Below are positions 33,370 through 42,192 of a stretch of DNA of 64,000 nucleotides, one piece after another. Origin of the DNA: Brucella anthropi_A. GTDB taxonomy: Bacteria > Pseudomonadota > Alphaproteobacteria > Rhizobiales > Rhizobiaceae. The translations under genes were made by a program, and so were the position numbers. Within the stretch, counting starts at the first letter, position 1, and each line of letters begins with the position of its first letter. Location: NCBI RefSeq assembly GCF_046630315.1, contig NZ_LQBD01000024.1:177147-241146 (forward strand). Direction: 5' to 3'. The notes beneath the pieces were generated by a model. That model ran no database searches. It saw only the letters and a list, made by a program, of their open reading frames with translations, and was not told the origin of the DNA.

Positions 33370-35019
33370 ATGGAAGCAGATTTCGTCATCATCGGCTCCG
33401 GTTCCGCCGGATCGGCCATGGCCTACCGTCTCTCGGAAGACGGGCGTTATTCGGTGATCGTCATCGAATATGGCGTCCCCGATGTCGGTCCGCTGATCCA
33501 GATGCCTGCCGCCCTCTCCTTCCCCATGAACATGGAGACCTATGACTGGGGATTCTCCACCGAGCCGGAGCCGCATATTGGCGGGCGCAGCCTTGTCACC
33601 CCGCGCGGCAAGGTGCTGGGCGGCTCGTCGTCCATCAACGGCATGGTCTATGTGCGCGGCCATGCGCGCGATTACGACCATTGGTCGGAAAGCGGCGCGC
33701 GCGGATGGGCCTATGCCGATGTGCTGCCCTATTTCAAGCGGATGGAAAATTCGCAAGGCGGGCAGGAAGGCTGGCGCGGCACCAACGGCCCGCTTTATGT
33801 GCAGCGCGGCAAGCGCGACAATCCGCTGTTCCATGCCTTTGTCGAGGCGGGCCAGCAGGCGGGTTTTGAAGTCACCGAAGATTATAATGGCGAGAAGCAG
33901 GAAGGCTTTGGCCCGATGGAACAGACGATCCACAACGGTCGTCGCTGGTCTGCCGCCAATGCCTATCTGAAGCCTGCGCTCAAACGCCCGAATGTCAAGC
34001 TGGTCAAGGGTCTGGCGCGCAAGATCGTGCTGGAAGGAAAGCACGCCGTCGGCGTGGAAATCGAAGCGGGCCGCAGCTTCTCGACCATCCGCGCGCGGCG
34101 CGAGGTCATCATTGCCGCTTCATCGATCAATTCGCCCAAGCTTCTCATGCTTTCCGGCATCGGACCGGCCGAACAACTGAAACAACACGGCATCGACGTG
34201 GTGGCGGATCGTCCCGGCGTCGGCCAGAACCTGCAGGACCATCTGGAGGTCTATATCCAGCAGGAATGCACGCAGCCCATCACGCTCTATTCCAAGCTGA
34301 ACCTGTTCTCGAAAGCCAAGATCGGCGCGGAATGGCTGTTCTTCAAGACGGGCGACGGCGCGACGAACCATTTCGAATCCGCTGCTTTCGTGCGCTCAAA
34401 GGCGGGCGTGGAATATCCCGACATCCAGTATCACTTCCTGCCGGTCGCCATCCGCTATGACGGCAAGGCTGCGGCGCAATCGCATGGCTTTCAGGCCCAT
34501 GTCGGCCCGATGCGGTCGAAATCCCGCGGCAGCGTGACGCTTCGCTCGGCCAATCCGCGTGAAAAGCCTGTCATCCGGTTCAATTACATGTCGCATGAGG
34601 ACGATTGGGCGGATTTCCGCCATTGCGTGCGGCTGACGCGGGAAATCTTCGGACAGAAAGCATTCGACGCCTATCGCGGCGCGGAAATCCAGCCCGGCGC
34701 GCATATACAAACCGACGATGAAATCGACAATTTCATCCGCGAGCATGTCGAAAGCGCCTTTCATCCCTGCGGCACGTGCAAGATGGGTGCGGTTGACGAT
34801 CCGATGGCCGTGGTCGATGCTGAATGCCGCGTGATCGGCGTCGAGGGTTTGCGCGTTGCGGATTCATCCATCTTCCCGCGCATCCCCAACGGCAATCTCA
34901 ACGGCCCGTCGATCATGGTGGGTGAAAAGGCCTCCGACCACATTCTCGGCCGCACGCCGCTCGCCCGCTCCAATCAGGAGCCGTGGATCAATCCGCGGTG
35001 GAGGGAGGCAGACCGCTGA
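33370..35019 (+). CDS. betA: Choline dehydrogenase (FAD, GMC family)
   Basis: 549 residues from the ATG at 33370. It has the N-terminal FAD Rossmann motif (IIGSGSAGSAMAYRL), the GMC signature GKVLGGSSSINGMVYVRGH, and the C-terminal catalytic His region (AFHPCGTCKMG). It oxidises choline to betaine aldehyde at the inner membrane and passes electrons to the respiratory chain. It is coupled to betI. A hairpin repeat separates it from betB by 121 bases, atypically wide for this operon. Confidence 0.96.
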   Translation: MEADFVIIGSGSAGSAMAYRLSEDGRYSVIVIEYGVPDVGPLIQMPAALSFPMNMETYDWGFSTEPEPHIGGRSLVTPRGKVLGGSSSINGMVYVRGHARDYDHWSESGARGWAYADVLPYFKRMENSQGGQEGWRGTNGPLYVQRGKRDNPLFHAFVEAGQQAGFEVTEDYNGEKQEGFGPMEQTIHNGRRWSAANAYLKPALKRPNVKLVKGLARKIVLEGKHAVGVEIEAGRSFSTIRARREVIIAASSINSPKLLMLSGIGPAEQLKQHGIDVVADRPGVGQNLQDHLEVYIQQECTQPITLYSKLNLFSKAKIGAEWLFFKTGDGATNHFESAAFVRSKAGVEYPDIQYHFLPVAIRYDGKAAAQSHGFQAHVGPMRSKSRGSVTLRSANPREKPVIRFNYMSHEDDWADFRHCVRLTREIFGQKAFDAYRGAEIQPGAHIQTDDEIDNFIREHVESAFHPCGTCKMGAVDDPMAVVDAECRVIGVEGLRVADSSIFPRIPNGNLNGPSIMVGEKASDHILGRTPLARSNQEPWINPRWREADR

Positions 35020-35031
35020 CGCGGTCCAGGG

Positions 35032-35126
35032 GAATAGGGCAGTAAGGCAGTAGGGCAATATGTTGGCTCGTGTTCCCTGCGCTTAAAAACATACTGCCCT
35101 ACTGCCTTACTGCCCTACTGCCTTAA
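35032..35126. repeat. GGCAGTAA-type hairpin element, copy 2, between betA and betB
   Basis: The left arm, TAGGGCAGTAAGGCAGTA (35036 onward) continuing as GGGCAATATGTT, is complementary to the right arm 35085-35126, giving a near-perfect stem of roughly 28 bp around a short loop. Right arm and flanking AAAAACATA are shared with copy 1. Here the tandem octamers are fewer than in copy 1, so unit number varies. Confidence 0.85.
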
Positions 35127-35140
35127 ACAAGGAAACAACA

Positions 35141-36604
35141 ATGAAAGTACAACCCAAGGCCTCGCACTTCATTGGCGGTGCATTCGTGGAAGACAAGGCG
35201 GGCAAGCCGCTGCCGGTCATCTATCCGGCGACCGGCGACGAAATCGCCAGGCTCCATTCCGCGACGCCCGGCGTGATCGAAGCCGCTTACGCGGCGGCGC
35301 TGAAGGCGCAGGGCGAATGGGCAGCCTTGAAACCGGTTGAGCGCGGGCGCATCCTGCGCCGCACGGCAGAGATTCTTCGCGAGAAGAACAGGAAACTCTC
35401 CAAGCTCGAAACGCTCGATACCGGCAAGGCGCTTCAGGAAACGCTGGTCGCGGATGCAGCGTCGGCAGCCGATGCGCTGGAGTTTTTCGGCGGCATCATT
35501 TCCGGCTTCAACGGCGAGTTCGTGGAGCTTGGCGGTTCGTTCGCCTATACGCGCCGCGAAGCGCTCGGCATCTGTGTGGGCATCGGCGCGTGGAACTATC
35601 CGATCCAGATCGCGGCGTGGAAATCGGCGCCGGCGCTCGCCATGGGCAATGCCTTCATCTTCAAGCCGTCCGAAAACACGCCGCTTTCAGCGCTTGCACT
35701 GGCCGAAGCCTACAAGGAAGCGGGCTTGCCGGATGGCTTGTTCAATGTCGTGCAGGGCTTTGGCGATGTGGGTGCCGCGCTTGTCAATCATCGCCTGACG
35801 GCAAAGGTTTCGCTGACGGGTTCAGTGCCTACGGCCAAGCGCATCATGGCGCAGGCGGGCGAACATCTGAAACATGTCACCATGGAGCTTGGCGGCAAGT
35901 CGCCGCTCATCGTCTTCGACGATGCCGACCTGGAAAGCGCCATCGGCGGCGCGATGCTCGGCAATTTCTATTCGACCGGTCAGGTCTGCTCGAACGGCAC
36001 GCGCGTCTTCGTTCACAAGACTATCCGCGAGCGCTTTGTCGAGCGGCTGGTTGAACGCACGCGGAAAATCCGCATCGGCGATCCGATGGATGAGGCAACC
36101 CAGATGGGCCCGCTTGTCAATGCAGCCCAGCGCGACAAGGTTCTCTCCTATATCGAAAAGGGCAAGGCAGAAGGCGCGACACTTGCCTGCGGCGGCGGCG
36201 TGCCGAAGCTGCAAGGCTTCGACAAGGGCTATTTCATCGAGCCGACCGTCTTTACCGATGTCACGGACGGGATGACCATCGCGCGCGAGGAGATCTTCGG
36301 GCCGGTGATGAGCGTGCTCGAATTTTCCGACGAAGACGAGGTGATCGCCCGCGCCAACAATACCGAATTCGGCCTGGCGGCAGGCGTGTTCACCGCCGAT
36401 CTTGCGCGCGGTCATCGCGTGATCGGCCAGATCAAGGCCGGGACATGCTGGATCAACGCCTATAATCTGACACCGGTGGAAGTGCCTTTCGGCGGCTACA
36501 AGCAATCGGGCATCGGACGCGAAAACGGCATTGCCGCCCTTGCCCATTACAGCCAGATCAAGACCGTCTATGTCGAGATGGGCAAGGTCGACAGCCCCTA
36601 CTGA
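35141..36604 (+). CDS. betB: Betaine aldehyde dehydrogenase
   Basis: 487 residues, an NAD(P)-dependent aldehyde dehydrogenase. The catalytic Glu is in VTMELGGKSPLIVF and the catalytic Cys in STGQVCSNGTRVFV; the cofactor site includes GAWNYPIQIAAWKSAPALA and FKPSENTP. These motifs are typical of BetB, which makes glycine betaine, an osmoprotectant. Coding follows GGAAACAAC before the ATG. Its end overlaps the convergent secreted-protein gene by 7 bases. Confidence 0.96.
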   Translation: MKVQPKASHFIGGAFVEDKAGKPLPVIYPATGDEIARLHSATPGVIEAAYAAALKAQGEWAALKPVERGRILRRTAEILREKNRKLSKLETLDTGKALQETLVADAASAADALEFFGGIISGFNGEFVELGGSFAYTRREALGICVGIGAWNYPIQIAAWKSAPALAMGNAFIFKPSENTPLSALALAEAYKEAGLPDGLFNVVQGFGDVGAALVNHRLTAKVSLTGSVPTAKRIMAQAGEHLKHVTMELGGKSPLIVFDDADLESAIGGAMLGNFYSTGQVCSNGTRVFVHKTIRERFVERLVERTRKIRIGDPMDEATQMGPLVNAAQRDKVLSYIEKGKAEGATLACGGGVPKLQGFDKGYFIEPTVFTDVTDGMTIAREEIFGPVMSVLEFSDEDEVIARANNTEFGLAAGVFTADLARGHRVIGQIKAGTCWINAYNLTPVEVPFGGYKQSGIGRENGIAALAHYSQIKTVYVEMGKVDSPY

Positions 36605-36948
36605 CCGCCGTAACCGGTCTGCGGAGCAAAATTCGGCTGCGCGGACCGCGAGCCGCACTCATAGCGGAAAAGCTGCGGCGACGGCGCTGCCTGCGGATAG
36701 GTGACAGCGCGATTGGACCGCCCGCCGACGGAACGCGAGGGCGAGTTGGACAGGGGCATCGCCCAGGACGGCCGCGCTCCCCTGGTTGACGGGCGCATCG
36801 CATTGGAGGTCGCCATATCCGACGGCCCCGTCCCCTGCATGGGAACGGTCCGGCACTCCACCCCGAAATTTGCATCCAGTCCCGCAGCCAACGCGCTTGC
36901 CGTGCAAGCAAGCGCGGCCAGCGCCGCAACAGCACAAAATAATTTCAT
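36598..36948 (-). CDS. Small secreted protein of unknown function
   Basis: 116 residues from the ATG at 36948 (MKLFCAVAALAALACTASALAAG), a clear signal peptide cleaved near ALA-AG. The mature part is Ser/Pro/Arg-rich and poorly conserved-looking, with Cys in VECRTVPMQ and YECGSRSAQ that could pair. I recognise no family. It converges with betB, the stops overlapping by a few bases. Confidence 0.6.
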   Translation of the reverse strand: MKLFCAVAALAALACTASALAAGLDANFGVECRTVPMQGTGPSDMATSNAMRPSTRGARPSWAMPLSNSPSRSVGGRSNRAVTYPQAAPSPQLFRYECGSRSAQPNFAPQTGYGGQ

Positions 36949-37427
36949 ATCAATCACTTTTTCAAATATAAGTTGTACCATAAACCGTTTAAAAACCGGC
37001 TCAATCCCAATTTAGTGCCTGAACCAAAAAGCGACTTATGTGCGCGAAAATGTGAATTTCGAATAGCGGAGCGCAACGTGGCTCCGAGCATGGTCCTGAA
37101 AAATTGCAGGCTTTTCGGATAGGCCGATGCGCCCGAGAACGTTACATGAGCACCGGAACTGAGACAAAACGCCATTTGCAGGCCGGCATGGCGGCTTATG
37201 GAACCGGGTCTTTAATATTAGTAACCTCTAATATACGTCAAATAAAAGCCAAACACATGCGTCAATAAGCAACAAATGGAATTCCCTACAAAACATTCCC
37301 TACATATAAATTTTTTTGTACTATGTCGACAAATCTATTTTCACCCAATAATAATGCGCCTCCAATATAGTGTCCACAACTGATTGCAAGCATCACGACC
37401 GTCTAACAGCTTGTTGATTTTGTGAGC
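36949..37427. promoter_or_regulatory. AT-rich intergenic region upstream of the AraC regulator
   Basis: About 480 bases without a convincing gene. ATATTAG (37215-37221) and CTAATAT (37228-37234) form a 7-bp inverted repeat, and ATTCCCTACA occurs twice about 14 bases apart near 37280-37304. A run of T near 37312 and several A-tracts make this a likely MucR-silenced, strongly regulated region. No promoter can be assigned with certainty. Confidence 0.45.
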
Positions 37428-38507
37428 ATGAATGAATTTGCATATGAGCGTGTCAATACTGGGTCTTATGGTGCTGGAATGGCGATCGAGACATCAATTT
37501 CAACTGACATGGTGGAGGATAAGCTGCGCAACGATTTCTGGCGCGCTGTCCTCAAGCCCATGTATGAAATCCCGGTCGACAAGGACAATCGCGACTATCT
37601 GTTTGAAGGAACGATTGCCGCCCGCATGCTGGGTTCCATTCAGATCGGCACCACCACCTTCAACACGCAGAATTATGCCCGCACGCCCAAAATCATCGCC
37701 CAGGGCGGGCTCAATCATTATCTGCTGCAGGTCATCACCGGCGGCGACCTCCAGGGCAATTTCAACGGCGTCGATGTCGTTGCCAGCCAGGGCGACATTG
37801 TCGTCATCGATCTCACCCAGACACTCAGCAGCCGCGCCGATGGCGGATCGCGCATAACGGTCATCATCCCACGGGACGAGCTGGAAAAGATCGTGGGCTG
37901 GCGCAACCTGCATGGGCTGGTGATGCGCGCGAGCAATCCCATCACGCGCCTTCTCTTCGATTATCTCCGCGGGCTTCAGGCCGTCAGCGGTGAACTGAAC
38001 ATGACGGAGGCCCATTCCGCGCAGGAAGCGATGCTGACCCTGCTTGGCGCGGGCATTGCGGGCAGTGAAGGCGGGCCCGTGGAAAGCCTTCCAATCAACC
38101 TGCCGATGCGCAAGCGCATCCTCGCCTATATTGACGACAACCTGTCCAATCCGCTGCTTGGGCCGCATTCGATCATACAGAATTTCCGCGTTTCCCGCTC
38201 GCATCTCTATCGCGCATTCGACATGGATGGCGGCGTTGCCAAGGTCATCCGCGACAAGCGGCTGGATCGCGCCTATCGCATCCTCGTCAGCCAGCACGGC
38301 AAACCGGTATCCTTCAAGGAAATCGCCTATCGGTGCGGCTTTCATGACGGCACGCAATTCACCAAGGCCTTCAAGGCCCGCTTCGGCATGTCGCCGAAAG
38401 ATGCCAGATCCATGGGCGCCCCCCTGCTTGCATCCGACCCTGCCGCTTTCTCCTATACGATCCATCTGACCGAGGAAGCCGCCAAAGTCGGCATCATCAA
38501 GCCGTAA
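37428..38507 (+). CDS. AraC-family transcriptional regulator
   Basis: 359 residues from the ATG at 37428. An N-terminal cupin-like ligand domain (AraC-binding-like; QGGLNHYLLQVITGGDLQG and GDIVVIDLTQTLSSR) is followed by the two-HTH DNA-binding domain (about 220-325: LLGPHSIIQNFRVSRSHLYRAF and SFKEIAYRCGFHDGTQFTKAFKARFGMSPKDAR). The effector is unknown. It ends 9 bases from the convergent otsA stop. The long AT-rich leader suggests complex regulation. Confidence 0.9.
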   Translation: MNEFAYERVNTGSYGAGMAIETSISTDMVEDKLRNDFWRAVLKPMYEIPVDKDNRDYLFEGTIAARMLGSIQIGTTTFNTQNYARTPKIIAQGGLNHYLLQVITGGDLQGNFNGVDVVASQGDIVVIDLTQTLSSRADGGSRITVIIPRDELEKIVGWRNLHGLVMRASNPITRLLFDYLRGLQAVSGELNMTEAHSAQEAMLTLLGAGIAGSEGGPVESLPINLPMRKRILAYIDDNLSNPLLGPHSIIQNFRVSRSHLYRAFDMDGGVAKVIRDKRLDRAYRILVSQHGKPVSFKEIAYRCGFHDGTQFTKAFKARFGMSPKDARSMGAPLLASDPAAFSYTIHLTEEAAKVGIIKP

Positions 38508-38516
38508 CCCTGCCCG

Positions 38517-39896
38517 TCAGGCGGGAGAGAGGCGGCTCAGGAAATCATCACACCAGCGATTGACGTCATGGGTGGTCAAAAAACCCATCATGGCGTCAAA
38601 CCGCTCCCTGCGTTCCGCAACCGGCATGGCAAGCGCGCGGGCCATGGCATGGGCCATCGCTTCCGCATCATAGGGATTGACCAGAAGCGCGCCGTCCAGC
38701 TCCTGCGCGGCGCCGGCAAAGCGGGACAGGACCAGCACGCCCGGATTTTCAGGGTCCTGGGCTGCAACATATTCCTTGGCGACGAGGTTCATGCCGTCGC
38801 GCAACGGCGTCACCAGCCCCACAGCAGCCAACCGGTAAAGCCCCGCCAGCACCTCCCGGTTCAGGGAGCGGTTGATATAACGTATCGGCGTCCAGTCCAC
38901 CGTGGCATTGGCCCCGTTCACCCGCCCGGCAAGTTCGGCTACCGCGCGCTGCATGTCCTTATATTCCGGCACTTCGGAGCGGGATTTCGGCGTCACCTGC
39001 AAGAATGTGACCTTGCCGCGATTGCCGGGATCGATTTTCAGGAAATGCTCGAAAGCCTCCATGCGGTTGGTGATGCCCTTGGAATAATCCAGCCGGTCGA
39101 CACCGATGACAAGATCGCGGTCCAGCATGCTGTCGCGCATGCGCTTCACCGTCGCATGGCGCTGTGCCTTTGCCGCGATTTCGGCGAAGGCGGCGGTCTC
39201 GATGCCGATACCGAAACGTTCGACACGAAACTGATGGCCGAAAGCCTCGAACAGGCCATCATCGTTGAGTGGCCTGCCGATTTTTTCGCGCCGCAGGCAG
39301 CCGATGAAATTATCGACATCGTTTTCCGTCTGAAAGCCGACGACATCATAAGAGGCAAGGCCGCGCATGATGGTCTCGTGCACCGGCAGCGTGAACAGGA
39401 TATCGGCCGGCGGCCAGGGAATATGCAGGAAAAAGCCGATGCGGTTGGCGACCCCCAGATTGCGCAGTTCCGCCGCCAGCGGAATGAGATGGTAATCGTG
39501 AATCCAGATCACGTCATCCGGTTCGATCATCGGCAAAAGATGCTTTGCAAACAGGCGGTTGACGCGGAAATATCCCGCCATGTCCTTGCGCGTGTAATCG
39601 ATCAGGTCCAGCCGGTAATGGCAGAGCGGCCACAGCATGCGGTTGGCGAAGCCCGCATAATATTCATCGATATCCTTCTTGTGGAGATCGAGCAGCGCAT
39701 AGCGTATCGGGCCGGCATCCTTGATGGCCAGCGCCTGCATCTGGCCGTTGGGAAGGGTCTTGCCGGACCAGCCGAGCCATATGCCGCCCCTTTCCTTGAG
39801 CGCCGCCTGCAACGCCACGGCCAGCCCGCCCGCCGGCGCCTTGCCCTGTTCGTCGGGCAAGGGAACACGGTTGGAGACCACGATCAGCCGTCCCAT
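38517..39896 (-). CDS. otsA: Trehalose-6-phosphate synthase
   Basis: 459 residues, a GT20 enzyme joining UDP-glucose and glucose-6-phosphate. It begins MGRLIVVSNRVPLP and has GGLAVALQAAL, WIHDYHLIPLAAELR, RLDYSKGITNRMEAF and DGMNLVAKEYVAAQ, all typical of OtsA. It overlaps otsB by 13 bases. The pair makes trehalose, an osmo- and desiccation protectant, functionally related to the nearby betaine operon. Confidence 0.96.
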   Translation of the reverse strand: MGRLIVVSNRVPLPDEQGKAPAGGLAVALQAALKERGGIWLGWSGKTLPNGQMQALAIKDAGPIRYALLDLHKKDIDEYYAGFANRMLWPLCHYRLDLIDYTRKDMAGYFRVNRLFAKHLLPMIEPDDVIWIHDYHLIPLAAELRNLGVANRIGFFLHIPWPPADILFTLPVHETIMRGLASYDVVGFQTENDVDNFIGCLRREKIGRPLNDDGLFEAFGHQFRVERFGIGIETAAFAEIAAKAQRHATVKRMRDSMLDRDLVIGVDRLDYSKGITNRMEAFEHFLKIDPGNRGKVTFLQVTPKSRSEVPEYKDMQRAVAELAGRVNGANATVDWTPIRYINRSLNREVLAGLYRLAAVGLVTPLRDGMNLVAKEYVAAQDPENPGVLVLSRFAGAAQELDGALLVNPYDAEAMAHAMARALAMPVAERRERFDAMMGFLTTHDVNRWCDDFLSRLSPA

Positions 39897-40684
39897 GCAT
39901 CAATTCCTTTCGTGTGCTGTTTTCCGACGATCCCGCAAAGCCAAAGCCGCAATTCAGCCGGATTGCCAAGTCGCGCGGCACGGCCAGGATCAATCGCGCG
40001 CCCGATCACCACTGCCTTGCCGTTCAATTCTGCCGCGGCCTCCAGCATCGGCAGATCGGTGAGATCGTCGCCAAAGGCGATGGGCACCCTGCCGGCAAAG
40101 GGCTTTTCCCCCATGAAGCGCCGCAGGGCCGCGCCCTTGTCGCTGACGGCGGGCCGCAGCTCGAAAACCATCCTGCCCGGCTGCACGATCCAGCCCGGCC
40201 CGGCCAGTTTCAACGCCTTGCCGACAAGATCACGCGCCAGATCGGCCTTTTCCGGCGCGGCGCGATAATGCAGCGCGACAGCGCTGCCCTTGTCTTCTGC
40301 GATAAAACCGCTGACGCGAAGGGCGGCTTGGCGCAGAAAATCCCTGGCGATCAGGAAATGCTCGTCCGGCTCGATCAATTCAACCAGTCCCGAGGCGTGC
40401 CGAAACTCCGCGCCATGCAGCGCGGCGACCGGGCCGCGATAATCGGGAAAGCGTTCCTCGATGAACGCGACCGCCCGCCCCGTGACCAGCGCCATTGCGC
40501 CGGACAAACGGTCGGAAAGAATTGACAGCGATGTTTGCAAGGCTGCGGGAACGATAACACCGTCGGGATCGGCGGCGATATCGAGCAGGGTTCCGTCCAC
40601 ATCGAAGAAAAGGGCGTGTTTTTGAAAGTCGATGACCGGCATGCCGATCAGATCGGTCGCCGGGTCCTGTTCCTTGCTGGACAT
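39884..40684 (-). CDS. otsB: Trehalose-6-phosphate phosphatase
   Basis: 266 residues, HAD-fold: nucleophile in ALFFDVDGTLLDIAADP, motif II in MALVTGRAV, and FGDDLTDLPMLEAA as the C-terminal acidic motif. It dephosphorylates trehalose-6-phosphate. It lies upstream of and overlaps otsA. Upstream, 89 bases separate it from manC copy 1; co-transcription with the polysaccharide locus is possible. Confidence 0.95.
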   Translation of the reverse strand: MSSKEQDPATDLIGMPVIDFQKHALFFDVDGTLLDIAADPDGVIVPAALQTSLSILSDRLSGAMALVTGRAVAFIEERFPDYRGPVAALHGAEFRHASGLVELIEPDEHFLIARDFLRQAALRVSGFIAEDKGSAVALHYRAAPEKADLARDLVGKALKLAGPGWIVQPGRMVFELRPAVSDKGAALRRFMGEKPFAGRVPIAFGDDLTDLPMLEAAAELNGKAVVIGRAIDPGRAARLGNPAELRLWLCGIVGKQHTKGIDAWDG

Positions 40685-40773
40685 GTTAGGGCAAACACCG
40701 GCAACCGCGAATGGTTCCCGAATAAATGCTGGCTTGCGCCGTTTTCTCCCGCCATCCTGCCCGTCAGGCCGAT

Positions 40774-42189
40774 TTACGTGCGCCCATAGACGTCATCGAA
40801 ACGCACAATATCATCTTCACCCAGATATTCGCCGCTTTGCACCTCGATGAGCACGAGCGGCAAAATGCCGGGATTTTCCAGCCGGTGGCGGAAACCGCAG
40901 GGAATATAGGTCGACTGGTTGGTTGTGAGCAGGATCTCGCGGTCGCCATTGGTGACTTTCGCGGTGCCGGAAACGACGATCCAGTGTTCGGACCGGTGAT
41001 GATGCGCCTGCAAGCTCAGGCGTTGTCCCGGCTTCACCTCGATCCGCTTGATCTTGAAGCCATCGCCTTCTTCGAGAACCGTATAGGTGCCCCATGGCCG
41101 GTGAGCCGTGCGGTGCAGCTTGGCCGCCTCATGGCCGTTCGCCCGCAGCCTGTTGAAGACTTTGCGCACGTCCTGCGCCTTGTCGCGATGGGCGACAAGC
41201 AGCGCGTCTGGCGTGTCCACGACAAGAAGATCGTGAACGCCGACAAGGCTGACCAGGCGCGTTTCGGACAGGACAAAACTGTCGGTCGTGTCTTCGATCA
41301 CCGTTTCGCCGCGCAGGCGGTTGCCGTCTTCATCGGGCGTGATGAGATCGGCCATCGCCGCCCAGGAACCGATATCGGACCAGCCGCAGGACACCGGAAT
41401 GCAGGCAATATTGTCGGCCTTCTCCATGATCGCATAATCGATGGAAATGGCCGGAGCCGCCGCAAAATCGTCCTTTGCGATTTCGATCGTCCCGGTTTCG
41501 CCGTTGACGCCGCGCCGGGCATGTTCGAGCGAAGCCTGCACGGCGTTGACAATATCCGGCGCAAAGCGCTGCATCGCTTCGAGCATGGTTCCGGCAGTGA
41601 AACAGAACATGCCGGAATTCCAGAAGTACCGGCCGCTTTCCACATAGGCCTGCGCCGTCGCAGCGTCGGGCTTTTCGACGAAGCGCAGCACGTCCGTGCC
41701 TTCAGTCTCGATATAGCCGAAGCCGGTTTCCGGGTGGTCGGGCACGATGCCGAAAGTGACGATCCGCCCGGTTTCGGCCAGCAGGCGGGCTTTTGATACA
41801 GCCTCGGCAAATGCGGCCTCATCCTCGATCAGGTGGTCGGCGGGCATGACAAGCAATGTGGCATCCGGGCCGTAAGTCGCAGCCGCATGCAGGGCCGCAA
41901 CCGCGACGGCAGGCGCCGTATCGCGTCCGAGCGGCTCCAGCAGAAATGCGTTATCCACGGTAGGCGCCTTTGCATCGGCATAGGCATCGAGCGTCAGGAA
42001 CAGGAAGTCGCGATTGGTGACCGTGAGGATGTGATCCACGCCGTCGAGCTTTGCCGCGCGTTTGTAGGTCTTGCCGATCAGGGTGCTGCCATCGGGCAGC
42101 TCGATGAACGGCTTCGGGTGCGCATCGCGCGAAAGCGGCCACAATCTGGACCCGGAACCGCCGCTGATAATGACAGGAATAAAGCTCAT
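40774..42189 (-). CDS. manC: Mannose-1-phosphate guanylyltransferase / mannose-6-phosphate isomerase, copy 1
   Basis: 471 residues, two-domain type II enzyme. The N-terminal nucleotidyltransferase has GGSGSRLWPLSRDAHPKPF and FVEKPDAATAQAYVESGRYFWNSGMF; the C-terminal cupin isomerase has RPWGTYTVLEEGDGFKIKRIEVKPGQRLSLQAHHHRSEHW with its metal ligands. It makes GDP-mannose from mannose-1-phosphate and can supply mannose-6-phosphate. The gene follows manB copy 1 by 3 bases. A divergent second copy lies at 49723-51147. Confidence 0.93.
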   Translation of the reverse strand: MSFIPVIISGGSGSRLWPLSRDAHPKPFIELPDGSTLIGKTYKRAAKLDGVDHILTVTNRDFLFLTLDAYADAKAPTVDNAFLLEPLGRDTAPAVAVAALHAAATYGPDATLLVMPADHLIEDEAAFAEAVSKARLLAETGRIVTFGIVPDHPETGFGYIETEGTDVLRFVEKPDAATAQAYVESGRYFWNSGMFCFTAGTMLEAMQRFAPDIVNAVQASLEHARRGVNGETGTIEIAKDDFAAAPAISIDYAIMEKADNIACIPVSCGWSDIGSWAAMADLITPDEDGNRLRGETVIEDTTDSFVLSETRLVSLVGVHDLLVVDTPDALLVAHRDKAQDVRKVFNRLRANGHEAAKLHRTAHRPWGTYTVLEEGDGFKIKRIEVKPGQRLSLQAHHHRSEHWIVVSGTAKVTNGDREILLTTNQSTYIPCGFRHRLENPGILPLVLIEVQSGEYLGEDDIVRFDDVYGRT

Positions 42190-42192
42190 TGC

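Noticed and set aside
38568..40268. Long plus-strand frame over otsA/otsB
   Set aside because: Shadow of two well-conserved trehalose genes.
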